Source: Lysinibacillus fusiformis (GTDB taxonomy: Bacteria > Bacillota > Bacilli > Bacillales_A > Planococcaceae). Taken from it: DNA of 64,000 bases. The position numbers were made by a program, and so were the translations under genes. The DNA lies in NCBI RefSeq assembly GCF_003049525.1, contig NZ_PYWL01000016.1:1-64000 (forward strand). Reading direction: 5' to 3'. Every line of letters starts with the position of its first letter. Positions within the stretch are counted from its first letter, which is position 1. The notes below the pieces were generated by a model. The model saw nothing but the letters and a program-made list of their open reading frames with translations. It was not told the origin of the DNA and did not search any database. Below are positions 24,774 through 33,276 of the stretch, piece by piece.

Positions 24774-25640
24774 AATAAACAGGAAATCAATCAAATCTTA
24801 GATGAACTGGGAGCTAAAGCAGAGAGGGATATTGAAGTTGTATTTGCAAGAAGTTTAAAGTCTATTCTCGCTCATATGTTAGAGGGGCATCGTAAGTTTG
24901 GTAAGAACGGCCAAGCTACCTGGATTGACGTTAACAAGTACAATCGCTTTAATCAAGAGATGAAGTTAATTGCTCAACAGTTAAATGCTGTTTATAAAGA
25001 AGTTATTAAGCTCATACAAGCGTCACTGGAGCGTCTTTACATCGAGAGATACTTATTGATAGCTTACCTCTTACAACAGTCTACTGGCGAGGAAATGGTT
25101 ATACAGACATGGCAATACGAATTGAGCAAGCTATGGGATGAACGAGGAAGAAAGCTATCCTTGTTGCTCGTACAGAGGGTGGTCGAGTTAGATCACAAGT
25201 AGATTTGGCTATTGAGGAACAGGCTAGCAAGACAGCACGGCTAACCAAGGTGTGGATATCATCACTTGATACTACAGTTCGCAAGTCTCATAGATAGCTA
25301 GACGGGCAAAGAGCTGATAAAGACGGCTATTATCATTATGGCAAGTGGAAATCAAAAGCTCCACGGCTTTGGGGCATAGCATCGATGGATATTCAGTGTC
25401 GCTGCCATACAATTTTACATGATCAATGGCAAACTCCCTGAGTACAGACGAGGCAGAGATTACATGGATGATACTTACCAAAAGAAATTAGCTACTCTAA
25501 TTGAAGCTTACATGTCTGCTTAAGGATTGACCTACAAACAAGCTTTAAATAAGGCTTACAAAGAGGTGAAACCGCCTAGGGTCACAGTGCCATTCATAAG
25601 CTTTGAGGAATGGAGACAACAGTTTAGTGGTGAAGGGTGA
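24771..25640 (+). pseudogene. SPP1 gp7-like minor head protein, broken
   Basis: The first 60 residues (MNKQEINQILDELGAKAERD) start an open frame to 25202 but the register is lost near 25090. The rest is readable in pieces: RVRSQVDLAIEEQASKTARL, LDGQRADKDGYYHY, DIQCRCHTIL, YRRGRDYMDDTYQKK, an in-frame TAA after YMSA, then GLTYKQALNKAYKEV and FEEWRQQFSG. These are hallmarks of phage Mu gpF / SPP1 gp7 minor head proteins with the Cys-x-Cys motif. At least two frameshifts and three stops (TGA, TAG, TAA) are present. Confidence 0.85.
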
Positions 25641-25776
25641 TTGAATAAACAAGTGTGCTTTAAGTTTTCTGAAAATTATGGGAGGATATAAAAAATGTGA
25701 ACAATGTTTAATTTTAAATGAATTGCTTCTATAATAAAAAGAGCGCGCGCTGTATTTAATTGGAAGGAGCAACGAA

Positions 25777-26544
25777 ATGATTGCAGATCAACAATTAGTT
25801 ATAAACAATCTTGAAGAAAAAATAAGAATATTCACTCACACAGTTAATGGAAAGCTTATCAATGAAGAGGACTTCATTTTTACGAATACAGAAATACCCA
25901 CGGATACATTTAATATACTTTTGCCGAAATCTTCACAGATAAAAAATGAATTTAACATTAGAAGTAGCATCGAAAGTATGACTCTTAAAGAATATCCCTT
26001 TAGTACGTGGATTGACTCTCGGTATTTGAACGCAAGCTGGCAAGACCTGATGGAAGAATATGACCTAAAAGAAGCAGAACGTAATGTAATGATGAAACTT
26101 GAAAATACTCTTAATATAGGTCAAAGAATTTCCCATCAACTTATGATTACTAGTGTGAAAAATAATGAAGATCTTTTAAAATATATAGAGGTATTTAAGA
26201 GCTTATTTGAAGGTACACCAGAAGAAGAGGCACTAAAAAGTTATTTTAACGAGTTTTCACTAAAAAAATTAGGTTCAGAAGTTCAAATGTTTATTGGTTG
26301 TATAGACGAAATGGCTGTAACTACCGGTTTATTAATAGAAAGCAAAGATAGTTATGGTATTTATGATGTGATGACAAAAGAAACATCTAGAGGTAAAGGA
26401 CATGGCAGTGAAATGTTTCAATTTCTTCTAAATCAAACAAAGGATAAACAAAAACCGGTTGTATTACAGGCTTCCAATGATGGGAAAAATATTTATAAGC
26501 GATTTGGTTTTATAGAAATCGGAGAAATGGTTGTTTTTGAATAA
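25777..26544 (+). CDS. GNAT acetyltransferase, two-part
   Basis: 255 residues. The C-terminal half holds a GNAT domain with the acetyl-CoA loop TSRGKGHGSEMFQFLL and a final ASNDGKNIYKRFGFIEIG. The N-terminal half is a less conserved GNAT-like extension. GGAAGGAG precedes ATG 25777. It is intact and lies exactly between the minor-head and scaffold remnants of the prophage, so it looks like inserted cargo. Substrate unknown. Confidence 0.8.
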   Translation: MIADQQLVINNLEEKIRIFTHTVNGKLINEEDFIFTNTEIPTDTFNILLPKSSQIKNEFNIRSSIESMTLKEYPFSTWIDSRYLNASWQDLMEEYDLKEAERNVMMKLENTLNIGQRISHQLMITSVKNNEDLLKYIEVFKSLFEGTPEEEALKSYFNEFSLKKLGSEVQMFIGCIDEMAVTTGLLIESKDSYGIYDVMTKETSRGKGHGSEMFQFLLNQTKDKQKPVVLQASNDGKNIYKRFGFIEIGEMVVFE

Positions 26545-26873
26545 ATAGTTTTCTTGTTAAGCAAAAGGGCACTTTTATGCAACAAAGATTTTAAACTTCT
26601 TCATTTTATAATAGGGTAATTTGGACAATCTTACATTTCAAAAACATGCTTTGTAGATTTGTTATCTTATTAAGTTTATACGGTTAATCTAATCCAAGTT
26701 TTTTACAAATTTATCGTATGTGAAGTTAATGATAAATTTGTGATTAAGCCATTCATTTTGAGTGGCTTTTTTTATTTTTGTCTTTTTTCTCGTAGACGCT
26801 ATAAAGAACGAGCACAAAAATATTTTCGAACAATTTAGTCAATCGAATAACTAAATTGGGCAAGAAGGAAAAC

Positions 26874-27069
26874 ATGAAACCCAATCCATTTAACCTAAAA
26901 ACTTTTATACCTTAAGATATTCAGATGCTTGTAGGAGAAGGTAATCCTAATCCAGAGCCCGCTTGAACCTACATCGGAGCCAGCACCAGGAGGAAACGGT
27001 CAAGGGGCTATGTTGACACTTGAATCGGTTCAATCATTTTTAAACACAGAAACCAACAGAAAAGGATGA
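26874..27069 (+). pseudogene. Phage scaffold-like protein remnant
   Basis: ATG 26874 with AAGAAGG upstream gives MKPNPFNLKTFI, a stop, then GEGNPNPEP and, after a one-base shift, LEPTSEPAPGGNGQGAML and TLESVQSFLNTE. An N-terminal short motif followed by an acidic Pro/Glu linker is characteristic of SPP1-like capsid scaffold proteins (DUF4355-like). The coiled-coil remainder is missing. Its place after the minor head gene fits that order. Confidence 0.6.
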
Positions 27070-27113
27070 TGGCACAATGAATTCACTAACGATACAACTA
27101 AAGCAAACAAGCA

Positions 27114-27224
27114 GTAGATAAAAAAATTATTGATAAGTCACACCTAGATAAATTTGACACTGGCACATTAACAGGTGGAGATTTTGAAGGTTTGAAGATC
27201 AGCATTGTACAGCATAGCGCTTAA
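27114..27224 (+). pseudogene. Phage-derived fragment
   Basis: A frame of 36 residues, VDKKIIDKSHLDKFDTGTLT and GGDFEGLKISIVQHSA, without a start codon. It looks like the end of another phage gene. No family assigned. Confidence 0.35.
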
Positions 27225-27232
27225 CATTACGG

Positions 27233-27258
27233 GCCCGTTACCTTAATTGGTAATGGGC
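27233..27258. terminator. Hairpin between convergent units
   Basis: GCCCGTTACC pairs with GGTAATGGGC around TTAATT. It lies just after the minus-strand GNAT stop. Confidence 0.6.
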
Positions 27259-27266
27259 TTTAATTA

Positions 27267-27716
27267 TTAAAAAATATTTAATTCTAGAAAGTCATCAGTT
27301 TCCATAAAACCAAACTTCTTATACACTGGTCTACCCATTTTTGAAGCCCCAAGCCAGATTTGTGAAATACCTGAAATCTTAGCTTCATCAACTAATTTAG
27401 TTAACAGCTTTGTTGCGATTCCTTGCCCACGATAATTTTCATTAGTATACATATTTGTGATATAAGCCTTTTTTCCAGTCTTATTGGTGTAACAAGGTGG
27501 AAATTCATAAAAAATTACTGCACCACAAGCTATAATTTCTTCATTATCTTCCACTAGCCATTGAATTAAAGTACCATCACTTAGTTTATTTTTAAAGAAA
27601 ACAAATAGTTCTCTATCAATATCTAAATTAGGTTCTATCCCCTCATCAACTAATTGCTTTTTTCTTAACTCGACCAATTTATCAATATCATCGACATTTG
27701 CTTTACGATATTTCAA
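27267..27716 (-). CDS. GNAT acetyltransferase
   Basis: 149 residues with a complete GNAT fold: N-terminal YRKANVDDIDKLVELR, acetyl-CoA loop ENYRGQGIATKLL and C-terminal ASKMGRPVYKKFGF. TTG 27716 is preceded by AAAGGAG at about 10 bases. It is intact. Substrate unknown. Confidence 0.85.
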   Translation of the reverse strand: MKYRKANVDDIDKLVELRKKQLVDEGIEPNLDIDRELFVFFKNKLSDGTLIQWLVEDNEEIIACGAVIFYEFPPCYTNKTGKKAYITNMYTNENYRGQGIATKLLTKLVDEAKISGISQIWLGASKMGRPVYKKFGFMETDDFLELNIF

Positions 27717-27818
27717 CTTCTCACAACTCCTTTATAAAATTATAACTGACCAGCTCTATAGCATAATTAATTCTAATCATTTTCGTTCTTATTAAACTAA
27801 ACTGCATTAAGTTATTTA

Positions 27819-27980
27819 CTAACCTGCACCGTTACTTTAATAAAACAACTCCCTAGTAAAGAAAACTCATAGTAAAAATACAAAAGCAAAAAGAATAAGA
27901 CTTATTTATCTCACCTCCTACCCAAATTATACCATTGTCTATAGCGGAAAATAACACCTTCTTTCACTAACCTGCTCCGT
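27819..27980 (+). repeat. Two copies of a CTAACCTGC(A/T)CCGT repeat
   Basis: CTAACCTGCACCGT at 27819-27832 and CTAACCTGCTCCGT at 27967-27980 differ at one base and are 148 bases apart, each followed by a similar A-rich stretch. They lie in a 350-base region without a gene and may be ends of a small non-autonomous element. A hairpin (CCTCAA/TTGAGG) at 28001-28015 follows the second copy. Confidence 0.4.
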
Positions 27981-28065
27981 CAGTTGAAGAAGAATCCGTT
28001 CCTCAACTCTTGAGGTTTGATTCTGTGCTTTTTTTACTTCTATAAATTAACACTCGTAAAAATAC

Positions 28066-28100
28066 GAACGTTTGTTATGTAATTACACAAACGAATGTTC
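28066..28100 (+). promoter_or_regulatory. Two DinR/LexA-like boxes
   Basis: GAACGTTTGTTA (28066-28077) and AAACGAATGTTC (28089-28100) each match GAACNNNNGTTC with one change. They are 23 bases apart, much like the pair before the YolD-like gene (24 bases apart). They precede the gene at 28122. Confidence 0.55.
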
Positions 28101-28121
28101 TTATCGAGGGGATGGAGTTGT

Positions 28122-28409
28122 ATGTCGAATCCTGAGCAACGGCGACTATTTCATGAATTTTTAATTCTAGAAATGGCAGTTCAATCATTGCAACGTGATT
28201 TCTCAGTAATAGAAAATTTAAAAATGAGTAAAGGTTATTTACCAATCCTCGATAAGTTATTAAAAGACATAGGCCAAGATTATTACGTTTCAAAAAGGTT
28301 GTTGGCAAAAGAGAAAATAAGATTATTCAAAGTAGAAAAGATTGACGAGTATTTTAGTGATGTGTATGTAGCTACAGCAGAATTCCTCCTTCCAAATGCA
28401 ATACAATAA
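28122..28409 (+). CDS. Small protein of SOS/prophage context
   Basis: 95 residues, helical and basic, with PEQRRLFHEFLILEMAVQSL, ENLKMSKGYLPILDKL and VEKIDEYFSDVYVATA. Short proteins with this pattern accompany yolD/uvrX genes in bacilli and phages as far as I remember, but I cannot name the family. ATG 28122 has GGAG four bases upstream; ATG 28095 lacks a site. The twin LexA-like boxes suggest damage induction. Confidence 0.6.
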   Translation: MSNPEQRRLFHEFLILEMAVQSLQRDFSVIENLKMSKGYLPILDKLLKDIGQDYYVSKRLLAKEKIRLFKVEKIDEYFSDVYVATAEFLLPNAIQ

Positions 28410-28673
28410 AATTGTATCAATACTGGGTAGGTGTTGTTAGTATAGAATTCAACTGGTGCCCAAATAAATATAAAAGTAGATAAATAGAGAGAAAGATTTA
28501 GTGAGCCTGTAGGATAGGGTTCTATAGAAATGTATCAAAACTAGAAAATCTATAAACAGCTTTCTAAGCCGTTGGCAGGGTAATAAATATATAAAGAAAT
28601 TAAAATATTTAGTCATTCAGGAAAACTAAGTGACTATTATTATCGTTTTCTAGTTATCTGTCCATTTATTTTT

Positions 28674-28727
28674 CTGTACCCCAAGTACCCCAGTAAAAAA
28701 TCTTCTGTACCCCATTTGTACCCCACA
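28674..28727. repeat. GTACCCCA repeats, possible integrase/att remnant
   Basis: CTGTACCCCA occurs twice, each time followed within a few bases by another GTACCCCA (four copies within 54 bases). On the minus strand this reads like the Trp/Gly/Thr-rich end of a tyrosine integrase gene (YKWGT). Such repeats often sit next to prophage attachment sites. The rest of 28410-28976 holds no gene I can support. Confidence 0.4.
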
Positions 28728-28976
28728 TAAGAATACAATTAACGGCATATAAATAAAGGTAGTTCAAAAATAAAATTTTCAGAACGTTGATTTAATGATA
28801 GTTCACTAACTTAAAATACTAGTAAATAAAACTAAATCTTAAGAAATTCTTCAGGTTCTACTAAGAAAATATTTAAGTTTATAGTATATACTTATAAAAA
28901 AAGGAAATTCACGAAACCATTTGAAGTTTTAAAACGTATTGGTAGTTGTAGAAAGAATATTGGAGTAGGTGAAGAA

Positions 28977-29525
28977 GTGGCACATACGATTTACATAGTA
29001 TTAACTAAAACAGGGACATTATTATCGAAAGCGATAGGTATGTATACTGGTAAAGAGATGAATCATGCGTCAATCGCATTTGATGAGAGGCTATACGAAA
29101 TGTTTAGCTTTGGACGTAGGCAATTAAACAATCCTTTAAGTGGTGGCTTTTTGCGAGAGGATGCGGAAAGAGGGCTATTTGAGTCAGCGGATTGTGTCAT
29201 TTATCGTTGTAGAATTTCTCATTATCAATATTTAGAAATGGCTAAAATCGTGCGTTATATGTATTGGAATCGAGATCGTTATAAATACAACTTTATCGGG
29301 CTTTTTGGCGTGATGATGCAAAAGGAGGTAAGAAGAGAACGCGCTTATTTTTGTTCCCAGTTTGTAGCGACGCTATTAAAGGTGGGAGGTTTAAAGATTT
29401 ATCAAAATCCAGCATTAATGACGCCTCACTGCCTAGGACAATTACCATATTTAGAGCAAGTATTTGTAGGGAAGCTGGCAGATTATTTACATGTTGTGCG
29501 TGAGCCAGCTATGATGTATGGCTAA
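28977..29525 (+). CDS. Papain-like cysteine hydrolase (YiiX/NlpC-like)
   Basis: 182 residues. The circularly permuted NlpC/P60 pattern of YiiX/YebB-type enzymes is visible: His30 in NHASIAF and Cys126 in FCSQFV with Gln128 beside it. These enzymes act on lipid amides or peptides; the target here is unknown. GTG 28977 has AGGTGA upstream. It is a single gene with its own terminator at 29578 and marks the right border of the decaying zone. Confidence 0.75.
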   Translation: MAHTIYIVLTKTGTLLSKAIGMYTGKEMNHASIAFDERLYEMFSFGRRQLNNPLSGGFLREDAERGLFESADCVIYRCRISHYQYLEMAKIVRYMYWNRDRYKYNFIGLFGVMMQKEVRRERAYFCSQFVATLLKVGGLKIYQNPALMTPHCLGQLPYLEQVFVGKLADYLHVVREPAMMYG

Positions 29526-29577
29526 CCTATTCCGATTGATAGAACGTATAAATTTAAATGGCAGAATAGAAGGCTAT

Positions 29578-29620
29578 TCAGGCAATCTTTTTGGAATCCA
29601 GAAGATGGCCTGATTTTTTT
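29578..29620 (+). terminator. Intrinsic terminator
   Basis: TCAGGCAATC pairs with GATGGCCTGA (one mismatch), followed by T7. Confidence 0.85.
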
Positions 29621-29776
29621 GCGTTAGTAATATTTTCCTCATGTAGAATGAAAATAAACCTAGTTGCACGATAAGTGAAAATGAGTCCTAATGCTGTTAA
29701 TGAGCTACCATAAAATTGGTATCATAATGAATAGGTTAGTAGAGTCGATAGCGACAATTGCAAGGAGGAAACGTAA

Positions 29777-30838
29777 ATGAGTGAAGAGGTTATGGCGGTA
29801 GGCTGGGATGCGATTGATGAAGCTGTATCACAGGTACATGGGGAGCAGGAGCCAAAGCATTACGGCACCATGATTCCTTATTCATTAGGTGGACAAGACC
29901 CTTTGGATGGTATAAGTGCCTATAAAAGTGAAATTCCAGTTCCCCATTGGCATTTTGTCACATATGGGTTCTCGGAACTATATGAAAAAGAGCTTGAAAA
30001 TAAAGACTATAGTGGTTATGGATTTGAATTGACGTTTCGCTTAGTGCGCTCCGAAGAGGAGGATGAACCACCAGCGTGGGCGTTGAATCTATTACAGAAT
30101 ATGGGTAGATATGTTTTTAATAGTGGGAATGTTTTTAGAGCGGGTGATTATTTAGATGCAAATGGTCCGATCTGTCTGGATGCTGATACGCAATTAACAG
30201 CGCTAGCCTTTACGCATGATCCTGAGCTTGCTGAAATGGATACGCCGAATGGCAAGGTGGAGTTTATCCAAATGGTCGGCATTACAGAGGATGAACTAGA
30301 AGCAATGCAGACATGGAAAACTCTTGGTGTACTACAGGCTGGTATTAACCAAATTCCAAGCTATATAACGGACTTAACACGTCCCTCACTATTACAAAGC
30401 CCTGAGATTGTAGAGGCGGTAGAGCGAGGAATGATGGAAGATGGTTCAAGTACAGGCTTTTTATTTGTCGATCAGCTGGCTTGGCAGGTAGGGAAAAAGG
30501 GCTGGTTTAACAAACAATCCCATGTTATTCAATTAGGGGCGAAGCAGGCAGATGTCATCGGCAAATTATTACGTGGGCGAATAGTAAAGGAAAGAAATCT
30601 TAGCTTAGTCGGTCAAGATTTAACTATAGTATTTAAACCAGATCATCAAGTGGGTTATCAGGAAAATGAACAGGAAATTACCATTACATTGAACAAAGAG
30701 GCAGCTGAGGAGTTAAGTCAAAATTTAGTGCCGCAAGAAAAGCGGTTTGCCCTATCTTCATTAGAAGGTATAAGTTTCCAAATTATGAAAACACATATAA
30801 AGAATCAAGAAGGAGCGGTTGTGAAAACAATCGGATAA
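29777..30838 (+). CDS. SUFU (suppressor of fused) domain protein
   Basis: 353 residues. The SUFU fold covers about residues 25-190, with the signature HWHFVTYGFSELYEKE followed by GYGFELTFRL. Bacterial SUFU proteins are common as immunity proteins of polymorphic toxins. The C-terminal 160 residues (VQLGAKQADVIGKLLRGR onward) form a second domain that I do not recognise. AAGGAGG precedes ATG 29777. It leads a four-gene cluster, all in one direction, but a terminator-like hairpin follows it at 30844. A role as immunity or defence component is inferred from family and context. Confidence 0.82.
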   Translation: MSEEVMAVGWDAIDEAVSQVHGEQEPKHYGTMIPYSLGGQDPLDGISAYKSEIPVPHWHFVTYGFSELYEKELENKDYSGYGFELTFRLVRSEEEDEPPAWALNLLQNMGRYVFNSGNVFRAGDYLDANGPICLDADTQLTALAFTHDPELAEMDTPNGKVEFIQMVGITEDELEAMQTWKTLGVLQAGINQIPSYITDLTRPSLLQSPEIVEAVERGMMEDGSSTGFLFVDQLAWQVGKKGWFNKQSHVIQLGAKQADVIGKLLRGRIVKERNLSLVGQDLTIVFKPDHQVGYQENEQEITITLNKEAAEELSQNLVPQEKRFALSSLEGISFQIMKTHIKNQEGAVVKTIG

Positions 30839-30843
30839 GGTAA

Positions 30844-30878
30844 TCTCTCGCTAAATATTTTTTGGCGAGAGATTTTTC
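30844..30878 (+). terminator. Hairpin terminator inside the SUFU cluster
   Basis: TCTCTCGC pairs with GCGAGAGA (30865-30872), followed by T5. It should reduce read-through from the SUFU gene into the next three, setting their ratio. Confidence 0.7.
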
Positions 30879-30898
30879 TCTAAGAAAGGATGGAGCAG

Positions 30899-32551
30899 AT
30901 GCAGCAGTCTATACAATATTTTTTAGCGGATGTGTGGGATCAACTTACCAAAGTCTATCAGCAAGAAAGTAAACGTCTTGATGGTATTCAACATCAAAGC
31001 CGACTACAAGCAGGTATCTTTAACTATTTAAAAATCACATGGAAAAAAGGCAAAAGTCAATACGGGACTATTTGTATAGATGTCTATGAACCATTTAGCT
31101 GGAGTGATAGTGCTTATAAGGTGGATGCAGGGACATACATACAGGAAATTATAGAACAAAACTATGTGGAGGATCTTTTTTCGGTTTTATGTACGAAGAT
31201 GGAGCAAATGTTTCAGGCACAGTCATATGGTCCTCGATTTTTTGATTATCATTTTCAGGTGTTGCTTGAATTTGAGTATGGTGAGACGATGTGGGCATTT
31301 CAAAAGGAGCTGCTTAATGTTCAGAAGCTAGCGTTCATGAAACATGAATTAGCGTCTTTTATGGAAACGAAAGTTATGGCAGAGCTTCCTGTGCTTCCAA
31401 GCGACAATGATGAGTTTTTCTTAGCACAGCATTTAGTCAATCCACATTTTTTCCAACAAACAGCAGAGGAGATCGAACCGATTATTCGTCAGCTACAGGA
31501 AAAACATCTGGCGAATAAAGAGCGTTTAAATCAGTGGAGCTATTATTTTACAAATGCTTTTAAACATTGGGCAGAAGACCACTTTTTAAAGAGCTATTTT
31601 GAGCAAACAGATGATTACACCAATGAGTGGTTACTTAAAAACGAAGACATAGAACCTTCTATGGAGCAGGAAAAGCTAGATTTCTTTCTCTATGTGGCGG
31701 TCAAAATCGGTTATAAAGAACCAGCTACTCGTTTACAATACCTTACTCTAGCTAAAGAGCTTGGCTCACAGCAGGCAACAGAGTATTTACGAAATGGAAG
31801 TGGTCGTTTTGAAAGTAAGTGCAAAAGTGCTTTTATTGAGGGGAGAGCAAATGATATTTTGCAAACGATTGATATACAAATAAAAAAGGAAGAGGAAGCG
31901 GCTTATCGTGAAGCGCTTCATTATATCATTCATCTTTTACAGGAAGGCTTTCCGAAGGGCTATAAAATGACTTTAAAGACGAAAGTGAAAAATTTCCTTC
32001 CGCTTAAAAAGCTAGCCAAATCGAAGCTTCATCAGTTTTTTGCTAATTGCCTAGCTTATCCTAGCCTTTTTCCTTTATTAGCAGACTATGCTCAGGTGGC
32101 AATGAAGGAATATGCATGGTACCAGGATGTAGAGCCAAGTGAAAAATCAGCCATGCCTGGAACCTATGCGGTTTTGGGCTTAGGGCTATATAGTAAGGAT
32201 TATTTTCCGCTTGTGCAAAGCTACATGACCCTGGTCGATTCTGAGCATCAGTCTGTACAGGATTCCTATGGGGAGGCTTTTATTGAAGCTCACGTCTTAT
32301 CGGTAGAGCTTATTCCTGTGTTTGTAGGCATTCTTCTTGGTGCTAATGAATCAGCAAAGCCGCTAAAAGGGATTGAAAATATGGAAGTAGAACTACTAAA
32401 GGCACTTGTTCAGGAGTTAGAAACGAAAGAAAGCTATGAGCGTGAATTTGTTTTGTACCGAATATTTGGCGGTGCTAAGAAGCTTGCGCAGCGTATAAAA
32501 CAAGAAGAAAGGAAGGAAGTGCTAGAAAAATTACAACAATGGGTCAATTAG
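30899..32551 (+). CDS. DUF6138-like large protein
   Basis: 550 residues, soluble, mostly helical, without obvious catalytic motifs. It resembles DUF6138 proteins that sit next to SUFU genes in bacilli, as I recall; that link is not certain. Acidic and aromatic residues are frequent in the first half. The C-terminal half is helical and repeat-like, reminiscent of HEAT or TPR scaffolds. ATG 30899 is preferred, with AAAGG nine bases upstream. The stop lies 13 bases before the ankyrin gene, so these two are co-translated. Confidence 0.65.
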   Translation: MQQSIQYFLADVWDQLTKVYQQESKRLDGIQHQSRLQAGIFNYLKITWKKGKSQYGTICIDVYEPFSWSDSAYKVDAGTYIQEIIEQNYVEDLFSVLCTKMEQMFQAQSYGPRFFDYHFQVLLEFEYGETMWAFQKELLNVQKLAFMKHELASFMETKVMAELPVLPSDNDEFFLAQHLVNPHFFQQTAEEIEPIIRQLQEKHLANKERLNQWSYYFTNAFKHWAEDHFLKSYFEQTDDYTNEWLLKNEDIEPSMEQEKLDFFLYVAVKIGYKEPATRLQYLTLAKELGSQQATEYLRNGSGRFESKCKSAFIEGRANDILQTIDIQIKKEEEAAYREALHYIIHLLQEGFPKGYKMTLKTKVKNFLPLKKLAKSKLHQFFANCLAYPSLFPLLADYAQVAMKEYAWYQDVEPSEKSAMPGTYAVLGLGLYSKDYFPLVQSYMTLVDSEHQSVQDSYGEAFIEAHVLSVELIPVFVGILLGANESAKPLKGIENMEVELLKALVQELETKESYEREFVLYRIFGGAKKLAQRIKQEERKEVLEKLQQWVN

Positions 32552-32564
32552 GAGGGGAAGCCAA

Positions 32565-33260
32565 ATGGAATGGGCGGAGGTTAGCAAATCTAAAAATCTG
32601 GAGACTGTGCGAAAAGCTGTGAGCAAGCTGGATGTAAATGAACGCGATGCGCGAGGAAGAACACCGTTAATGCTTTTCATCACAAATCGAATGTCAATGG
32701 AAGGGATTGAGCTTCTGCTTGCGCAAAATATAGACTTGGAGGTACGAGATAAGCTGGGTGATACAGCACTTAAAAAAGCCGTGAAATTTAAGCGAAAAGA
32801 AGTTATTTCATTACTCCTTGCTAGAGGCATTTCTTTACAGGCTACAGAAGGAATGACAGCCACTGCCTGGTATGCCGCAAGAGCGCAAAGCGAAATAGCC
32901 GATTTATTGTTGGATACACCAGGCGCCATCAGATTGACCTTGAATTCGGAAGAACAGCGACAAGTGGATACCATCCTTTATGAAGAAAATCTCGAGAAGA
33001 TGTGTCAACAAATTAGCAAGGTTTCCTCGTCTATTATTTTGCATGCCATTGTCAATCATTACAACTGGGATGATGGGCCAGAGCCGATGATAGAGGCATT
33101 AAACAATCCAGTATGTGCGGTGATAACCTTTATGAACATCTTTGAGTTAATGGAGGGTGATTATTGGCTCGCGCAAACAGAAGAGGAACTGGATGGCTTG
33201 CCTTGGAAGCAGCAGTGGAGAGAAATGGCGGAGAAACTACAGGTCAAGTTAGAACTTTAG
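32565..33260 (+). CDS. Ankyrin-repeat protein
   Basis: 231 residues. About three ankyrin repeats cover residues 25-125 (NERDARGRTPLMLFIT, LGDTALKKAV, KEVISLLLARG). The C-terminal 100 residues have no recognised domain (VNHYNWDDGPEPMIEAL). Ankyrin proteins bind partners and are frequent among immunity proteins of contact-dependent toxins. AGGAGGGG precedes the ATG. Third in the SUFU cluster. Confidence 0.8.
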   Translation: MEWAEVSKSKNLETVRKAVSKLDVNERDARGRTPLMLFITNRMSMEGIELLLAQNIDLEVRDKLGDTALKKAVKFKRKEVISLLLARGISLQATEGMTATAWYAARAQSEIADLLLDTPGAIRLTLNSEEQRQVDTILYEENLEKMCQQISKVSSSIILHAIVNHYNWDDGPEPMIEALNNPVCAVITFMNIFELMEGDYWLAQTEEELDGLPWKQQWREMAEKLQVKLEL

Positions 33261-33276
33261 TAGGAGGAAATTTTTA

